A DNA stretch of 64,000 nt, taken from assembly GCA_000753455.2 (NCBI GenBank), contig LM994670.1:2503078-2567077 (forward strand). Direction: 5' to 3'. Position numbers and translations under genes: made by a program. A model generated the notes under the pieces. That model was not told the DNA's origin. It saw only the letters and a list, made by a program, of their open reading frames with translations, and ran no database searches. Origin of the DNA: Clostridium jeddahitimonense. GTDB taxonomy: Bacteria > Bacillota > Clostridia > Clostridiales > Clostridiaceae. Within the stretch, counting starts at the first letter, position 1; each line of letters opens with the position of its first letter. Shown here one piece after another: positions 33,633-42,508 of the stretch.

Positions 33633-33872
33633 ATGAGTAAAAAGAAAAAGAAGCTATCTAAACATAATGAAAAAGTAGAAAAAATATTATCATATGGAAT
33701 TATATCAGGACTTGCTATAGGTGTACTTGCAGCCTTCATATTGTTTATTTTAACAGATAATATGTTTTGGATGGTACTTCCTTTAATAACTACCTTTGTG
33801 GGATTTGCTATTTCTACACTTATAAATAAAGGAAATTCTAAAACAAAACCTTCAACTAGTAAATCAAAATAA
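33633..33872 (+). CDS. Small two-helix membrane protein
   Basis: A 79-residue protein with a very basic N-terminus (MSKKKKKLSKHNEK). Two transmembrane helices (ILSYGIISGLAIGVLAAFIL and MFWMVLPLITTFVGFAIS) precede a Lys/Ser/Thr tail. A good ribosome site (AAAGGAG) supports the start. No family recognised. It lies 71 bp after the serine hydrolase gene and could be co-transcribed with it. A terminator follows. Confidence 0.65.
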   Translation: MSKKKKKLSKHNEKVEKILSYGIISGLAIGVLAAFILFILTDNMFWMVLPLITTFVGFAISTLINKGNSKTKPSTSKSK

Positions 33873-33919
33873 TAATCTTTTAAAATTAATTTTAACTATA
33901 CACAGTTTGCCTTTAAATA

Positions 33920-33974
33920 AAAAAGAAATCTCAAATCTAACTAGTACACTAGTAAAGTTCTGAGATTTCTTTTT
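33920..33974. terminator. Bidirectional terminator
   Basis: AAAAAGAAATCTCA and TGAGATTTCTTTTT form a 14-bp outer stem; ACTAGT pairs are nested inside. It lies between the small membrane protein gene and the convergent xpt. Confidence 0.85.
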
Positions 33975-33984
33975 ATTTATATCT

Positions 33985-34560
33985 TTATTCTTCTACAAAT
34001 TTAATAAGATCTTTACCTAACTTAGCTACTCTAGCTAAAGAGTATACATCATACCCCTTTTCATTTAGCATATCTCTTCCTGGTTGGAAAGACTTTTCAA
34101 TAACTATTCCAATCCCTGCAACCTTTGCACCTGCCATCTCAACTAATCTTGCAGCTCCTAATGCAGCTTCCCCATTTGCTAAAAAATCATCTATAATAAG
34201 TATATTATCATCTTCATTTATATATTTTTTGGAAAGCGTTAATTCATAATTACTACCTTTTGTAAAAGAATGTACTAATGTCTGATATACTTCTCCATTT
34301 AATATTTTTGAACTTTGCTTCTTTAAAGTTACCATTGGTATTCCCATTTGTAATGCTGTCATAACTGTAGGAGCAATTCCTGAACTCTCTATTGTAAATA
34401 TCTTCGTTACATTTTTCTGCATAAAATAATCTTTAAAGTATGTTCCTATTTCATACATAAGCTCTGGATCAACCCCATGATTTAAAAACGAATCAACTTT
34501 AAGAACATTTTCGCTTAACGCTTGTCCTTCTTCTAATATCTTTTTACGTAATTTTTCCAT
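33985..34560 (-). CDS. xpt: Xanthine phosphoribosyltransferase
   Basis: The roughly 191-residue type I phosphoribosyltransferase converts xanthine plus PRPP to XMP in purine salvage. The Xpt signatures are present: [29 protein letters not shown] at the N-terminus, [20 protein letters not shown], the PRPP loop [17 protein letters not shown], and [10 protein letters not shown]. Length fits B. subtilis Xpt. ATG 34560 is preceded by GGAAGGTG; an in-frame GTG three codons upstream overlaps that site. A guanine-type riboswitch with terminator controls it from 34797-34948. Confidence 0.95.
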   Translation of the reverse strand: MEKLRKKILEEGQALSENVLKVDSFLNHGVDPELMYEIGTYFKDYFMQKNVTKIFTIESSGIAPTVMTALQMGIPMVTLKKQSSKILNGEVYQTLVHSFTKGSNYELTLSKKYINEDDNILIIDDFLANGEAALGAARLVEMAGAKVAGIGIVIEKSFQPGRDMLNEKGYDVYSLARVAKLGKDLIKFVEE

Positions 34561-34796
34561 AATAAACACCTTCCATTTCTAATTTTTCTTCAGTTAATAC
34601 TATTTAAATACTAAGGCTACTTACGCTCTATAATTAATATTACTGAAGAAATACTTATAACTACTATCTCTCATATAAATTCAATATTACTGTTTATATA
34701 AACGTAACTATAATGCTCTTAAATATTTAAAAATAAATTTCTATATATCTATTAAACAACTAAAAACAGACATCTCTGTACACTTTAATAAAATAA

Positions 34797-34828
34797 TAAA
34801 AACCACCTCAAAAAAACTTGAGGTGGTT
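34797..34828 (-). terminator. Riboswitch terminator ahead of xpt
   Basis: On the minus strand AACCACCTCA and TGAGGTGGTT form a 10-bp stem followed by TTTATT. The T-rich loop and tail are typical. The stretch between it and xpt (34570-34796) is AT-rich leader in which I see nothing else. Confidence 0.85.
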
Positions 34829-34883
34829 AATTTAAATCGCAAATCTCTTAATAAATAGAAATTTATACAATAAAATAACGTCC

Positions 34884-34948
34884 CTCGTAGTCTGCCAATT
34901 ACGGTCAGCAGGTAGAAACTTTCGGACCAATTTCCGAATTTATACGAG
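34884..34948 (-). ncRNA. Purine riboswitch, guanine/xanthine type
   Basis: On the minus strand P1 CTCGTA (34943-34948) pairs with TACGAG (34884-34889). Conserved junction elements are TATAA, AAAGTTTCTACC and GACTAC. The C in GACTAC corresponds to the specificity base that pairs with guanine; adenine-binding forms have U. P2 TTCGGA/TCCGAA and P3 CTGC/GCAG close kissing loops of AATTGG and TGACCGTAATTG type. It should terminate transcription of xpt when guanine is plentiful. Confidence 0.93.
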
Positions 34949-35022
34949 CTTTATATTATAAACGAATTATAACATATATTTAACAAAAAATATATGTATT
35001 TATTTAATTTTCTAAAAGACAA

Positions 35023-36258
35023 TTAAATTGAATTAATATATTCATCAATAGCTTCTGCAACTTTCTTAGATAACCTCACTGCCTCTACTACAGTCTTCGC
35101 TCCTGTAACTACATCTCCACTAGCAAAAACACCCTCTCTAGATGTTCTTCCACATTCATCTACGTGCACTAATCCTGAAGATAAAGTATTTATACCTTTT
35201 GTTGTTGAAACTATATTACTTCTTGGTCCTTGGCTTACTGCAATTATGACTGAGTCAGTATTAAATACGCCTTCTTTTCCCTTATCTATAGTTACGGTTC
35301 TATTTCCTTCTGCATCAAAAACTTCCTTAGTTTCTTCATATCTAATTCCATCTTCTAATATCTCTAAAGGATTTTTATAATAAAGGAACTTTACTCCATC
35401 AAGCTTTGCATATTCTACTTCTAATTTTTCTGCTGGAGCATCTATTTCACCTTTTCTATACATTACATATACTTCTTTTGCTCCTTTTCTTATAGCTGTT
35501 CTAGCAACATCCATAGCTGCGTTTCCAGCTCCTACTACAGTAACTCTATCACCTAAGTCATAGACATCTGGGTTTTTCAAATAATCTATACCATAATGAA
35601 CATGTCCAAGAGTCTCCCCCTTAACATTCAAGGTTCTCGGATTCCATACTCCTGTTCCTATAAAAATAGCCTTATATCCATCTCTAAACAAATCATCTAT
35701 AGTTATATAAGGGCCTATCATTGTATTAGGACGTATTTTAACCCCCATTTCTACAAGCTTTTCTTTTATATTATCTAATATATCCCTAGATAATCTAAAT
35801 TCAGGTATTCCATATCTTAAAACTCCTCCAATTTTATCATGAGCCTCAAATATTGTTACATTGTAACCTTTTTGAGCTAATAAAATTGATATTGTTATAC
35901 CTGCTGGTCCTGATCCTATAATAGCAACTCTTTTATCCTTATCTATTTTTGATTTACTAAAAGCCTTATGTATATAAAAATTAGATATATAATTTTCTAC
36001 ATCGCCAAAGTGGACAGGATTCTTTTTAGCATTTAAAACACAATTACCTTCACATTGCTTCTCATGAGGACATACAAGAGAACATATTACAGATAATGGA
36101 TTATTATTAAATAACTTCTCACCTGCTTCCTCAATTTCACCATTTAAAAATAAACTTATTACTTCAGGTATTTCTGTACTAACTGGGCATGCAGCTTTAC
36201 ATCTTGGTTTCTTGCACCCTAAACACTTTCTTGCTTCTTCTAATACGTGATTACTCAA
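35023..36258 (-). CDS. GltD-like NAD(P)-dependent oxidoreductase
   Basis: The 411-residue iron-sulfur flavoprotein is related to the glutamate synthase small subunit. An N-terminal double cluster-binding region has CLGCKKPRCKAACPVS and CSLVCPHEKQCEGNC. The FAD-binding site is GSGPAGITISILLAQKG and the NAD(P)-binding site VVGAGNAAMDVARTA; the C-terminal FAD motif is EGVFASGDVVTG. It can pass electrons between NAD(P)H and a partner. No GltB large subunit is nearby, so it may serve another partner, as in NfnB, SudA or PreT-like enzymes. Its own promoter region is unremarkable. Confidence 0.85.
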   Translation of the reverse strand: MSNHVLEEARKCLGCKKPRCKAACPVSTEIPEVISLFLNGEIEEAGEKLFNNNPLSVICSLVCPHEKQCEGNCVLNAKKNPVHFGDVENYISNFYIHKAFSKSKIDKDKRVAIIGSGPAGITISILLAQKGYNVTIFEAHDKIGGVLRYGIPEFRLSRDILDNIKEKLVEMGVKIRPNTMIGPYITIDDLFRDGYKAIFIGTGVWNPRTLNVKGETLGHVHYGIDYLKNPDVYDLGDRVTVVGAGNAAMDVARTAIRKGAKEVYVMYRKGEIDAPAEKLEVEYAKLDGVKFLYYKNPLEILEDGIRYEETKEVFDAEGNRTVTIDKGKEGVFNTDSVIIAVSQGPRSNIVSTTKGINTLSSGLVHVDECGRTSREGVFASGDVVTGAKTVVEAVRLSKKVAEAIDEYINSI

Positions 36259-36424
36259 ACTTTCTCCTCCTATGTTTCTATATTAATTTAAAATAATTAT
36301 ATCATCTTTGCCTAAAAATCCAAGTCAATGATTTTATTAATTTATATTTACGTATAATTAATTATTTAAATTCAAACACTATTTAATGATTTATTGATAT
36401 TTTTATAAAATAAGGAGAGATTTT

Positions 36425-36634
36425 ATGTCAAGCTATACAGGTACAGTAAAATGGTTTAATCAAGAAAAGGGATATGGCTTTATTTCTGCAAATGACGGTC
36501 AAGATATTTTTGTACATCATTCTCAAGTTAAAGAAAAAGGGACTGATAAGGATTTGCACGAAGGAGAAAATGTATCCTTTTCAATAGGTGAAGGGGAAAA
36601 AGGCCCTATGGCTATAAATGTACAAAAAATTTAA
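36425..36634 (+). CDS. Cold-shock protein, CspA family
   Basis: The 69-residue OB-fold RNA chaperone has RNP-1 (KGYGFIS) and RNP-2 (DIFVHHSQV) intact, in a typical frame starting SSYTGTVKWFNQEKGYGFI. It binds single-stranded nucleic acid and helps melt RNA structure in the cold. ATG follows AAGGAGAG. The 3' end of the gene merges with a long palindromic element whose left arm begins at the stop codon, and that element may act as transcript terminator. Confidence 0.95.
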   Translation: MSSYTGTVKWFNQEKGYGFISANDGQDIFVHHSQVKEKGTDKDLHEGENVSFSIGEGEKGPMAINVQKI

Positions 36635-36810
36635 AGCACGAAACACTTTATTGGGTTAAAAGTTAAAGGTGTAAAGTTAAGAGTTTATGAATAAAGTCAG
36701 CTAAGCTGACTTTAAATAATTATAATTTTAGAAACTACCTAGAAGTTTCATCCCTAACTTTTCACTTTTAGCTCTTCACTATTAACTAAAGAGTGCTTCG
36801 CACTTTATTT
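36633..36810. repeat. Long imperfect palindromic intergenic element
   Basis: Two arms read towards a central perfect palindrome, AAGTCAGCT-A-AGCTGACTT (36694-36712). The left arm begins AAAGCACGAAACACTTTATT, then GTTAAAAGTTAAAGGTG. The reverse complement of the right arm begins AAAGTGCGAAGCACTCTTTA, then GTTAATAGTGAAGAGC, with AAAAGTTAG further in. The arms are similar but not identical. There is no coding frame and no transposase. It fills the whole gap between csp and the 75-residue gene, a MITE-like or terminator-like arrangement. Confidence 0.65.
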
Positions 36811-36821
36811 CATTTAAGTAA

Positions 36822-37049
36822 TTATCTTAACATTTCTAATAATTCTTTAACTATAGATTTTGCTTTTGAAGGCAATTTATCCAATTCTTTTTGTCTCTTT
36901 TTTTCATTATCGATTTGAACAATTTGCATTACTCTTTGTTGCAAACCTGGTATAGAATTTAATTCCTCTGCTAATTGATTAAATCTACTTGCAAATCTTG
37001 GATCTTTCATTTTTTGTTGAAGAAGCCCTATTAATTGATAAGCGTCCAT
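36822..37049 (-). CDS. Small helical protein of unknown function
   Basis: A 75-residue soluble protein predicted to be all-helical, rich in Gln, Lys and Leu (LLQQKMKDPRFASRFNQLAE, then VMQIVQIDNEKKRQKELDKL). ATG 37049 follows AGTGGAGG; an in-frame GTG four codons earlier is part of that site. I do not recognise the family. The 5' leader contains a predicted three-stem RNA (37091-37168), so expression may be controlled at RNA level. Confidence 0.65.
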   Translation of the reverse strand: MDAYQLIGLLQQKMKDPRFASRFNQLAEELNSIPGLQQRVMQIVQIDNEKKRQKELDKLPSKAKSIVKELLEMLR

Positions 37050-37090
37050 ACATTCCTCCACTTTATATCTTTTACTGTTATAATACGTTT

Positions 37091-37168
37091 GTAGTTATGT
37101 ATGTGCTACCACTTTTTAATAGCAATTTAAAAGACGTTGCATTTTGTCCTGCAACGCCCCATAACCAC
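37091..37168 (-). ncRNA. Candidate structured leader RNA (three-way junction)
   Basis: On the minus strand GTGGTTATG (37160-37168) pairs with CATAACTAC (37091-37099), 9 pairs with one G-T. This encloses CGTTGCA/TGCAACG (7 bp, 37135-37156) and TGCTA/TAGCA (5 bp, 37104-37124), giving a three-way junction. It lies 41 bp upstream of the 75-residue gene. It matches no riboswitch consensus I know. Confidence 0.35.
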
Positions 37169-37254
37169 CTATAACTTTAATAACAAAAGTTAGTTGGCTA
37201 CAATACTATTATATGAAATTTCATTTTTATTATACATAACTTGCTCAGGTTTGA

Positions 37255-37770
37255 TTAAAAGCTATTCATTGCCTTAGCAAACTTTTCAATATTTCCCCTT
37301 TCAATCATATCTACAAATTTTTTCATATCTATTTTTTTAAATTTTTCATTAGTTTTAGATAATGATTTAGCTACTTTTCTTATTATAAATCTTTCTATGA
37401 AGTTCATATCTTTAAAATTAAAAGCGCCTCCAAAATACCCTTGTGTAACTGCACCAAATAATAATTCTTCTGGAAAATTATCTTTAATCTGTGCTTCAAT
37501 GTTTTCCTCATTCATACAACATACGTATAATCCCACTTTTTTATCTTTTAAATTCCCATAATAGTTTTCACATACCTCTGTTATTTCCTTTTGAATTTTC
37601 CCCATGTAGATGGAACCACCAATTATAATTTTATCGTAGATATTTAAATCAAGTGTTACATCCTTTCTTATATCCACTATATCTACTTCTCCTTTTAACT
37701 TTCCCTCTAAAAGCTCTGCACATTTTTTTGCACATCCATGATTGCTACCATATATAATTAAAGTCCTCAT
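37255..37770 (-). CDS. Flavodoxin-domain protein, HemG-like
   Basis: A roughly 171-residue protein of the Flavodoxin_5 type. The FMN phosphate loop region is IIYGSNHGCAKKCAELL, followed by IIIGGSIYMGKIQKEI (the conserved GGSIYMG turn) and KVGLYVCCMNEE. These features resemble protoporphyrinogen oxidase HemG and related flavodoxin-like proteins. No heme biosynthesis genes lie nearby, so its redox partner is unknown. ATG 37770 is preferred, 8-12 nt after GGGGTG; an in-frame start 11 codons upstream lacks a comparable site. Confidence 0.8.
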   Translation of the reverse strand: MRTLIIYGSNHGCAKKCAELLEGKLKGEVDIVDIRKDVTLDLNIYDKIIIGGSIYMGKIQKEITEVCENYYGNLKDKKVGLYVCCMNEENIEAQIKDNFPEELLFGAVTQGYFGGAFNFKDMNFIERFIIRKVAKSLSKTNEKFKKIDMKKFVDMIERGNIEKFAKAMNSF

Positions 37771-37924
37771 TTCTCTAATCACCCCATAGTTAATTAATTT
37801 CATTATTTATTTATAAAATCCTTCTAAATAATATAAAAAATCCTAAAGATAATTCTATTGATTATTATGTTTGCTAATATTATAAAATTCCTTACTTATA
37901 CAATTTTTTACAATATATAAACAA

Positions 37925-37961
37925 AAAGGTTATTGCACTTATTAACCATGCAATAACCTTT
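37925..37961 (-). terminator. Terminator of the mscS-type gene
   Basis: AAAGGTTATTGCA and TGCAATAACCTTT form a perfect 13-bp stem, 16 bases beyond the stop codon. TTTTTG follows on the minus strand. Confidence 0.9.
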
Positions 37962-37976
37962 CATCATCATATAATA

Positions 37977-38810
37977 TTAATTTTCTTGTAACTTACCATC
38001 CTTTAAATGCAAATCCATTTGTGGATAAGGTATACTTATATTTTCTTCATTAAATCTAACCATAACTTTCTCTAATAAATCAAAGTAAACTGTCCAGTAG
38101 TCTGATGTCTTACACCATGCTCTAACCACAAAATTTATAGAACTTGCACCATGCTCATTTATAGATATAAATGGCTCTGGATTTTTAAGTATTAACTCAT
38201 TAGCGTCTACAACTTGTGTAAGAATTCTTTTAACCTTAAATATATCGTCATCATAAGATACACCAAAAACTATATCAACTCTTCTTGTATCTTTTGAAGA
38301 ATAATTTACTATACTATCATTAGCTAATGACCCATTAGGAATTAGTATTTGTTTATTATCTGGAGTAACTAAACATGTGTAAAATATACTTATCTTTTCA
38401 ACTGTTCCTGAATGCCCTGCCCCTTCAATATAATCTCCTACATTAAAAGGTCTTATTAAAAGAATAATCACCCCTCCAGCGAAATTTGATAAACTACCTT
38501 GTAATGCAAGCCCTATCGCTAAACCAGCTGAAGCAAATATAGCTGCTATCCCAGTAGCTTTTATTCCTACAAACTCTAACACTGCCATAATTAGAACAAC
38601 TCTCAATACTACTTCCACTAAAGCATCTAAGAAGTTTCTTAGAGTTTTATCTACATTATTCTTATCCATTAAAACATTCATAATTTTAATAAGTTTCTTT
38701 ATTAACTTCCATCCTATAGACAATACTATAAGGCCTATAACTAATTTTACACCATCAGTTAATACCCAAGCTAAAGTTAAATTTAATATTTTTTCAAGTT
38801 GTGTCGTCAT
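37977..38810 (-). CDS. Small-conductance mechanosensitive channel, MscS family
   Basis: The 277-residue protein has three N-terminal transmembrane helices. The pore helix (TGIAAIFASAGLAIGLALQGSLSNFAGG) shows the Gly/Ala packing of MscS. The beta-domain (IRPFNVGDYIEGAGHSGTVEKISIFYT, IPNGSLANDSIVNYS) and the C-terminal alpha/beta domain follow. It opens under membrane tension to release osmolytes after hypo-osmotic shock. Length matches E. coli MscS. Monocistronic. Confidence 0.94.
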   Translation of the reverse strand: MTTQLEKILNLTLAWVLTDGVKLVIGLIVLSIGWKLIKKLIKIMNVLMDKNNVDKTLRNFLDALVEVVLRVVLIMAVLEFVGIKATGIAAIFASAGLAIGLALQGSLSNFAGGVIILLIRPFNVGDYIEGAGHSGTVEKISIFYTCLVTPDNKQILIPNGSLANDSIVNYSSKDTRRVDIVFGVSYDDDIFKVKRILTQVVDANELILKNPEPFISINEHGASSINFVVRAWCKTSDYWTVYFDLLEKVMVRFNEENISIPYPQMDLHLKDGKLQEN

Positions 38811-38910
38811 ATTTCCTCCATTATACTTTATTTAATCTCCTTTTATACATTAATTTAAAATATCCTCTTTTTCAATAACAATTCCTTCCAATATAATAAT
38901 TTATATAAAT

Positions 38911-40122
38911 TTATTGATTAAATAAAGATTTAATTTCTGAATTTATCCCTTCAATATCTATATCATTGCCTATTACTTTGTTGTTTACATTATATTTATC
39001 CTTTAACTTTAGAATTCTATATACACTTTCATCTATTTTTTCTTCTGATATAATTTTACTATTAACTGCATCTTTCACAGCTACTATTGAGTTTATAATA
39101 TCATCATATCCATGACATACAAGTACAAGATCACTTCCTGCATTTATAGACATAATAACTGCATCTGCCAAATTATAATTATCTACTATAGCTCCCATAG
39201 TCATATCATCTGTTGCTATTACTCCATCAAAACCTAAGCTATCTCTCAAAATATCAGTAGTTACTTTCTTTGACATAGTAGCCGGATATTCATTATCTAT
39301 ACTTTCTAATATTATACTAGAAATCATCACTACATCAGCGCCATTATCTATTGCATTTTTAAAAGGAATAAACTCTAAATTTTCAAGTTCTTCTAATGTT
39401 TTTTTTACTATAGGCAATCCATAATGTGAATCCACATCTGTATCCCCATGCCCTGGAAAATGTTTCACTACAGGGATTATTTTACCATCTTTTATACCTT
39501 CCATAGTCTTGATTCCTAGCCTTGAAACTATTTCTGAATTATTACCAAATGCCCTTTCTCCTATTACCGTATTATTGGGATTACTATCAATATCCAATAC
39601 TGGAGCAAAGTCCATATTAAAGCCAAGACTATTTAATTCCTTTGCAATAATCTTACCTACATTATAACTTAGATTCTCATCATTAAATTGTCCTATATAC
39701 CCACTAGAAGGAAGTTTTACAAACTCTTCTGGAACTCTCGAAACAACACCGCCCTCTTCATCTACAGATATAAATAACGGAATATCTTTTTCTATAGCTT
39801 TTATTTCATTATTCAAGTTTATTATTTGATTTGAATCTACAATATTTCTTGAAAAATATATAAGTCCTCCAACTTTTTGATTCTTTACTAAATCTACTAT
39901 TTCATCATTTATTTCTTCACCCTCAAATCCCACTATAAAAAGTTGACCTATCTTCTCCTCCAAAGACATAGATTCTACTTTATCCTTTATTTTATCTACC
40001 TCTTCAATTTCATTATTGTTTTCACTAATATTATTATCCTCTTCTTGTACTGAACTGCCGCTACAACCTGTGAAGAACAACATAATTAGAGCATATATCA
40101 TTAAAAATTTAATATTTTTCAC
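38911..40122 (-). CDS. nagZ: Beta-N-acetylhexosaminidase (GH3) lipoprotein
   Basis: A roughly 403-residue GH3 enzyme that releases N-acetylglucosamine from muropeptides. From GTG 40122 the protein has a lipoprotein signal ending LFFTGC. A Glu/Asn-rich linker follows, then the TIM barrel. The NagZ signature loop KHFPGHGDTDVDSHYGLP carries the catalytic His-Asp dyad, and the nucleophile lies in VIATDDMTMGAI. The GTG start is 7 nt after AAGGGG; an upstream in-frame start would extend the signal unnaturally. Surface location suggests wall turnover or recycling outside the cell, as in B. subtilis NagZ. Confidence 0.92.
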   Translation of the reverse strand: MKNIKFLMIYALIMLFFTGCSGSSVQEEDNNISENNNEIEEVDKIKDKVESMSLEEKIGQLFIVGFEGEEINDEIVDLVKNQKVGGLIYFSRNIVDSNQIINLNNEIKAIEKDIPLFISVDEEGGVVSRVPEEFVKLPSSGYIGQFNDENLSYNVGKIIAKELNSLGFNMDFAPVLDIDSNPNNTVIGERAFGNNSEIVSRLGIKTMEGIKDGKIIPVVKHFPGHGDTDVDSHYGLPIVKKTLEELENLEFIPFKNAIDNGADVVMISSIILESIDNEYPATMSKKVTTDILRDSLGFDGVIATDDMTMGAIVDNYNLADAVIMSINAGSDLVLVCHGYDDIINSIVAVKDAVNSKIISEEKIDESVYRILKLKDKYNVNNKVIGNDIDIEGINSEIKSLFNQ

Positions 40123-40194
40123 TTTTCTACCCCTTGCAGTTAATATCATACCTTTTTTAATATTAACATCTTATCCTTGATTTAATCAAAAAAT

Positions 40195-40222
40195 AGGTGT
40201 ACCTAGATATCTAAGTACACCT
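40195..40222 (-). terminator. Terminator of the superoxide reductase gene
   Basis: AGGTGTAC and GTACACCT, extended by TAGATATCTA in the loop, form a stem 10 bases beyond the stop codon, followed by T-rich sequence. Confidence 0.8.
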
Positions 40223-40231
40223 TTTGTTACT

Positions 40232-40618
40232 TTATTTCAAATTAATAGACCATAATCCATGTAAATTACAATATTCTCTTACTGCAACCACATTATTATA
40301 ATCTACATTAAATATACCTTCTGGCTTATCTCCAGCTTTTAAGTTCAATCTAATAACCTCAGTATCTGTTAGAACTTCTATCCATTGTATATGGTGTTCT
40401 TGAATCATCGGATGCTCAACTTCTCCAACCTTAACAAATACTCCATCTTCTCTCTTCTCTACTACTGGTAGATGTTTTTCTCCTACTCCATCTTTAGTTC
40501 TCTCATCCTTTAAAGTCATTGGTTTTCCACAACATACTAAAGTCCCTGCAGCCTCCTGTAATACTTCAACGATATTTCCACATATATCGCACTTATAAAT
40601 AGCGTTTGTTTTTGTCAT
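40232..40618 (-). CDS. dfx: Superoxide reductase (desulfoferrodoxin)
   Basis: The 128-residue enzyme reduces superoxide to peroxide without making oxygen, a typical defence in anaerobes. Centre I is a rubredoxin-like site with C10, C13, C29 and C30. Centre II has the four-His one-Cys set: H49 (EKHLPVV), H69 (VEHPM), H75 (EHHIQW), C117 and H120 (REYCNLHGLW). All ligands are present, so this is the two-centre desulfoferrodoxin type. ATG follows GGGAGG. Monocistronic. Confidence 0.95.
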   Translation of the reverse strand: MTKTNAIYKCDICGNIVEVLQEAAGTLVCCGKPMTLKDERTKDGVGEKHLPVVEKREDGVFVKVGEVEHPMIQEHHIQWIEVLTDTEVIRLNLKAGDKPEGIFNVDYNNVVAVREYCNLHGLWSINLK

Positions 40619-40682
40619 TTAATTACCTCCCTTAAATTCTCTCAACTTATACTATATATATTAATATTGTTATAATATAATG

Positions 40683-41807
40683 CTAAATCTTATTATTTTC
40701 AACTAGTTCATTTATTAATGCACAAATATTTTTAGAGGAATCATTTTTATCAAATGATTTGCATGCTTCTTTCATATTATTTAGCTTTTCTTTGTTTATT
40801 AGTAATTCTTCAATTAACTTATCACAGCTTTGTCCTTTTTCTAATTTAATTGCCATATTATGATTTATTAAGAAATCTGCATTCTCTTCCTCTTGCCCTG
40901 GTATTGCATCAAAAATTGCCATAGGTATATTTGATGCTAAAGCTTCTGTAATTGTTAAACCACCTGGTTTAGTTATTATAATATCTGCAGCTTGCATAAA
41001 CTTATTAACTTCGTCTGTAAAGTAAATTAATTTAGTTTGCTTTTCACTCTTATTTATAACTTTAGCAAATTCATCATATAGCTTTTGATTTTTCCCAGTA
41101 ATAACAATCACTTGAAAATCTCTATTTATATTTATTATATCTTCATAAATCTTAAAAACATTTGTTACTCCAAAGCTTCCTGCCATCATTAAAATTGTAG
41201 GCAAGTTAGGATTTAACTCTAATTCATCTAGCACTAAATCCTTGTCTTTCTTTTCAAAGAAAACTTGCTCTATAGGTATTCCATAAGGGTATATTACTTC
41301 TTCTTTAATTCCAATATTACTCATCTCTTTAACCATATCGTCATTTGAAACTATATAAGCATCCACCTGCTGGTTTACCCATGTCTTATGTGGTGCGTAA
41401 TCTGTCATTATACATACTAAAGGAATATTTACAAGTTCCTTTGACTTTAATATAGAAACCATCTCTGTTGGAAATGGATGTGTTGTAATTATAACGTCTG
41501 GCTTAAATTCATCAATTAATGGTAATAGCTTATTTGCAAATAAATAGTTAAGTCTACTCACAAAGCTAATCCAACGATCTTCTTTGTTTGTTAACTCATA
41601 AAGTTTTCCATATATTTTGGGTGTCTTGGTTGCTAAATATACATATCCACTTGTTACCGTCTTATTTAAAATTGGATTAATATATAGTAAGCTATCTACA
41701 ATTTTTACATTTGCACTTTCATCATGCTCACTCATGTAATTTTCTATAGCTCTTGAGGCTCTCATATGGCCTCCCCCAGTGGATGCTGATAAAATCAGTA
41801 TATTCAT
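40683..41807 (-). CDS. Diacylglycerol glucosyltransferase, UgtP/MGDG-synthase type
   Basis: The 374-residue GT28-family enzyme has an N-terminal MGDG-synthase domain (LILSASTGGGHMRASRAIEN, DVIITTHPFPTEMVSILKSK) and a C-terminal MurG-like nucleotide-sugar-binding domain (ITKPGGLTITEALASNIPMA, then PGQEEENADFL). B. subtilis UgtP transfers glucose from UDP-glucose to diacylglycerol, making glycolipids used as LTA anchors. An LtaS-like gene lies about 4 kb away (45725), and the two may act in the same envelope pathway. Sugar specificity is not readable. Confidence 0.88.
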   Translation of the reverse strand: MNILILSASTGGGHMRASRAIENYMSEHDESANVKIVDSLLYINPILNKTVTSGYVYLATKTPKIYGKLYELTNKEDRWISFVSRLNYLFANKLLPLIDEFKPDVIITTHPFPTEMVSILKSKELVNIPLVCIMTDYAPHKTWVNQQVDAYIVSNDDMVKEMSNIGIKEEVIYPYGIPIEQVFFEKKDKDLVLDELELNPNLPTILMMAGSFGVTNVFKIYEDIININRDFQVIVITGKNQKLYDEFAKVINKSEKQTKLIYFTDEVNKFMQAADIIITKPGGLTITEALASNIPMAIFDAIPGQEEENADFLINHNMAIKLEKGQSCDKLIEELLINKEKLNNMKEACKSFDKNDSSKNICALINELVENNKI

Positions 41808-42052
41808 TTTCTACATACTCCTTCTTCTACTTACATATGACTACATTACTAAAATTATGTCTCTAGCAATTATACTTTCCATTATAAGAAATATTCGTTT
41901 GTATATTATATATTATTTTTAGTTACTTTACTATTTTTTAATATATGACCATACTTTTGACTCTTTAACACTCTACCTATTATATCATCTTAACCCACTA
42001 TTTTCTTTAAACAATATCTTAATAAATTCTTAAAATATACTAAAATTCTTCT

Positions 42053-42301
42053 TTATTTATACCAGTTTATTTTATCTCCATCACAAGTAACTACATTATA
42101 CATTAGTGCAGGGCTATATTTATAAGACTTTATTATATTTTTAATTATCAAACAAGCTTCATCATCATTTAGTTTCGAATCAAAATATAATTGAACTCCT
42201 TTTCTGCTTTTAAAAGAAAATAAATTTTCATCATTAACTTTATACTCTTCTATTAATTTAATAATATCATTTTGTTTTAATGGACAACTTACTAATACCA
42301 T
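42053..42301 (-). CDS. Small protein of unknown function
   Basis: An 82-residue soluble alpha/beta protein (MVLVSCPLKQNDIIKLIEEY, then LNDDEACLIIKNIIKSYKYS) with a short C-terminal strand ending KINWYK. The start follows GAGGAG at about 7 nt. I do not recognise a family and neighbours give no clue. The 245-bp gap between it and the glucosyltransferase gene shows no clear signal. Confidence 0.55.
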   Translation of the reverse strand: MVLVSCPLKQNDIIKLIEEYKVNDENLFSFKSRKGVQLYFDSKLNDDEACLIIKNIIKSYKYSPALMYNVVTCDGDKINWYK

Positions 42302-42437
42302 GATCTAACTCCTCATATGTTTTATTATCCTAATTATAACATATGAATATAATTTTACTAAATATATATAAGCTAATAACTTTATATTTAAGTTAAATAA
42401 TGTTTAAATTTTTTTAAAACTCATATTAAAACAAAAA

Positions 42438-42498
42438 TGTACTTCACTTCAATAAAATAATAAAAATATAAATTATTAATCTAGTGAAGCAAAGTACA
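42438..42498 (-). terminator. Inverted repeat behind the Ca2+-ATPase gene
   Basis: TGTACTTCACTTCA and TGAAGCAAAGTACA pair over 12 of 14 positions with a long AT-rich loop, 11 bases beyond the stop codon. It could act as terminator; the poly-T tail is weak. Confidence 0.5.
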
Positions 42499-42508
42499 AA
42501 TGTTATCC

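Noticed and set aside
34661..34790. Coding or RNA gene between riboswitch terminator and xpt
   Set aside because: Only short AT-rich frames without ribosome sites, and no convincing stems.
37091..37254. Known riboswitch or 6S/SRP RNA
   Set aside because: Compared by eye with consensus cores of cobalamin, TPP, SAM, c-di-GMP, preQ1, ZTP, fluoride and guanidine classes and with SRP/6S; none matched. Kept only as an unassigned candidate structure.
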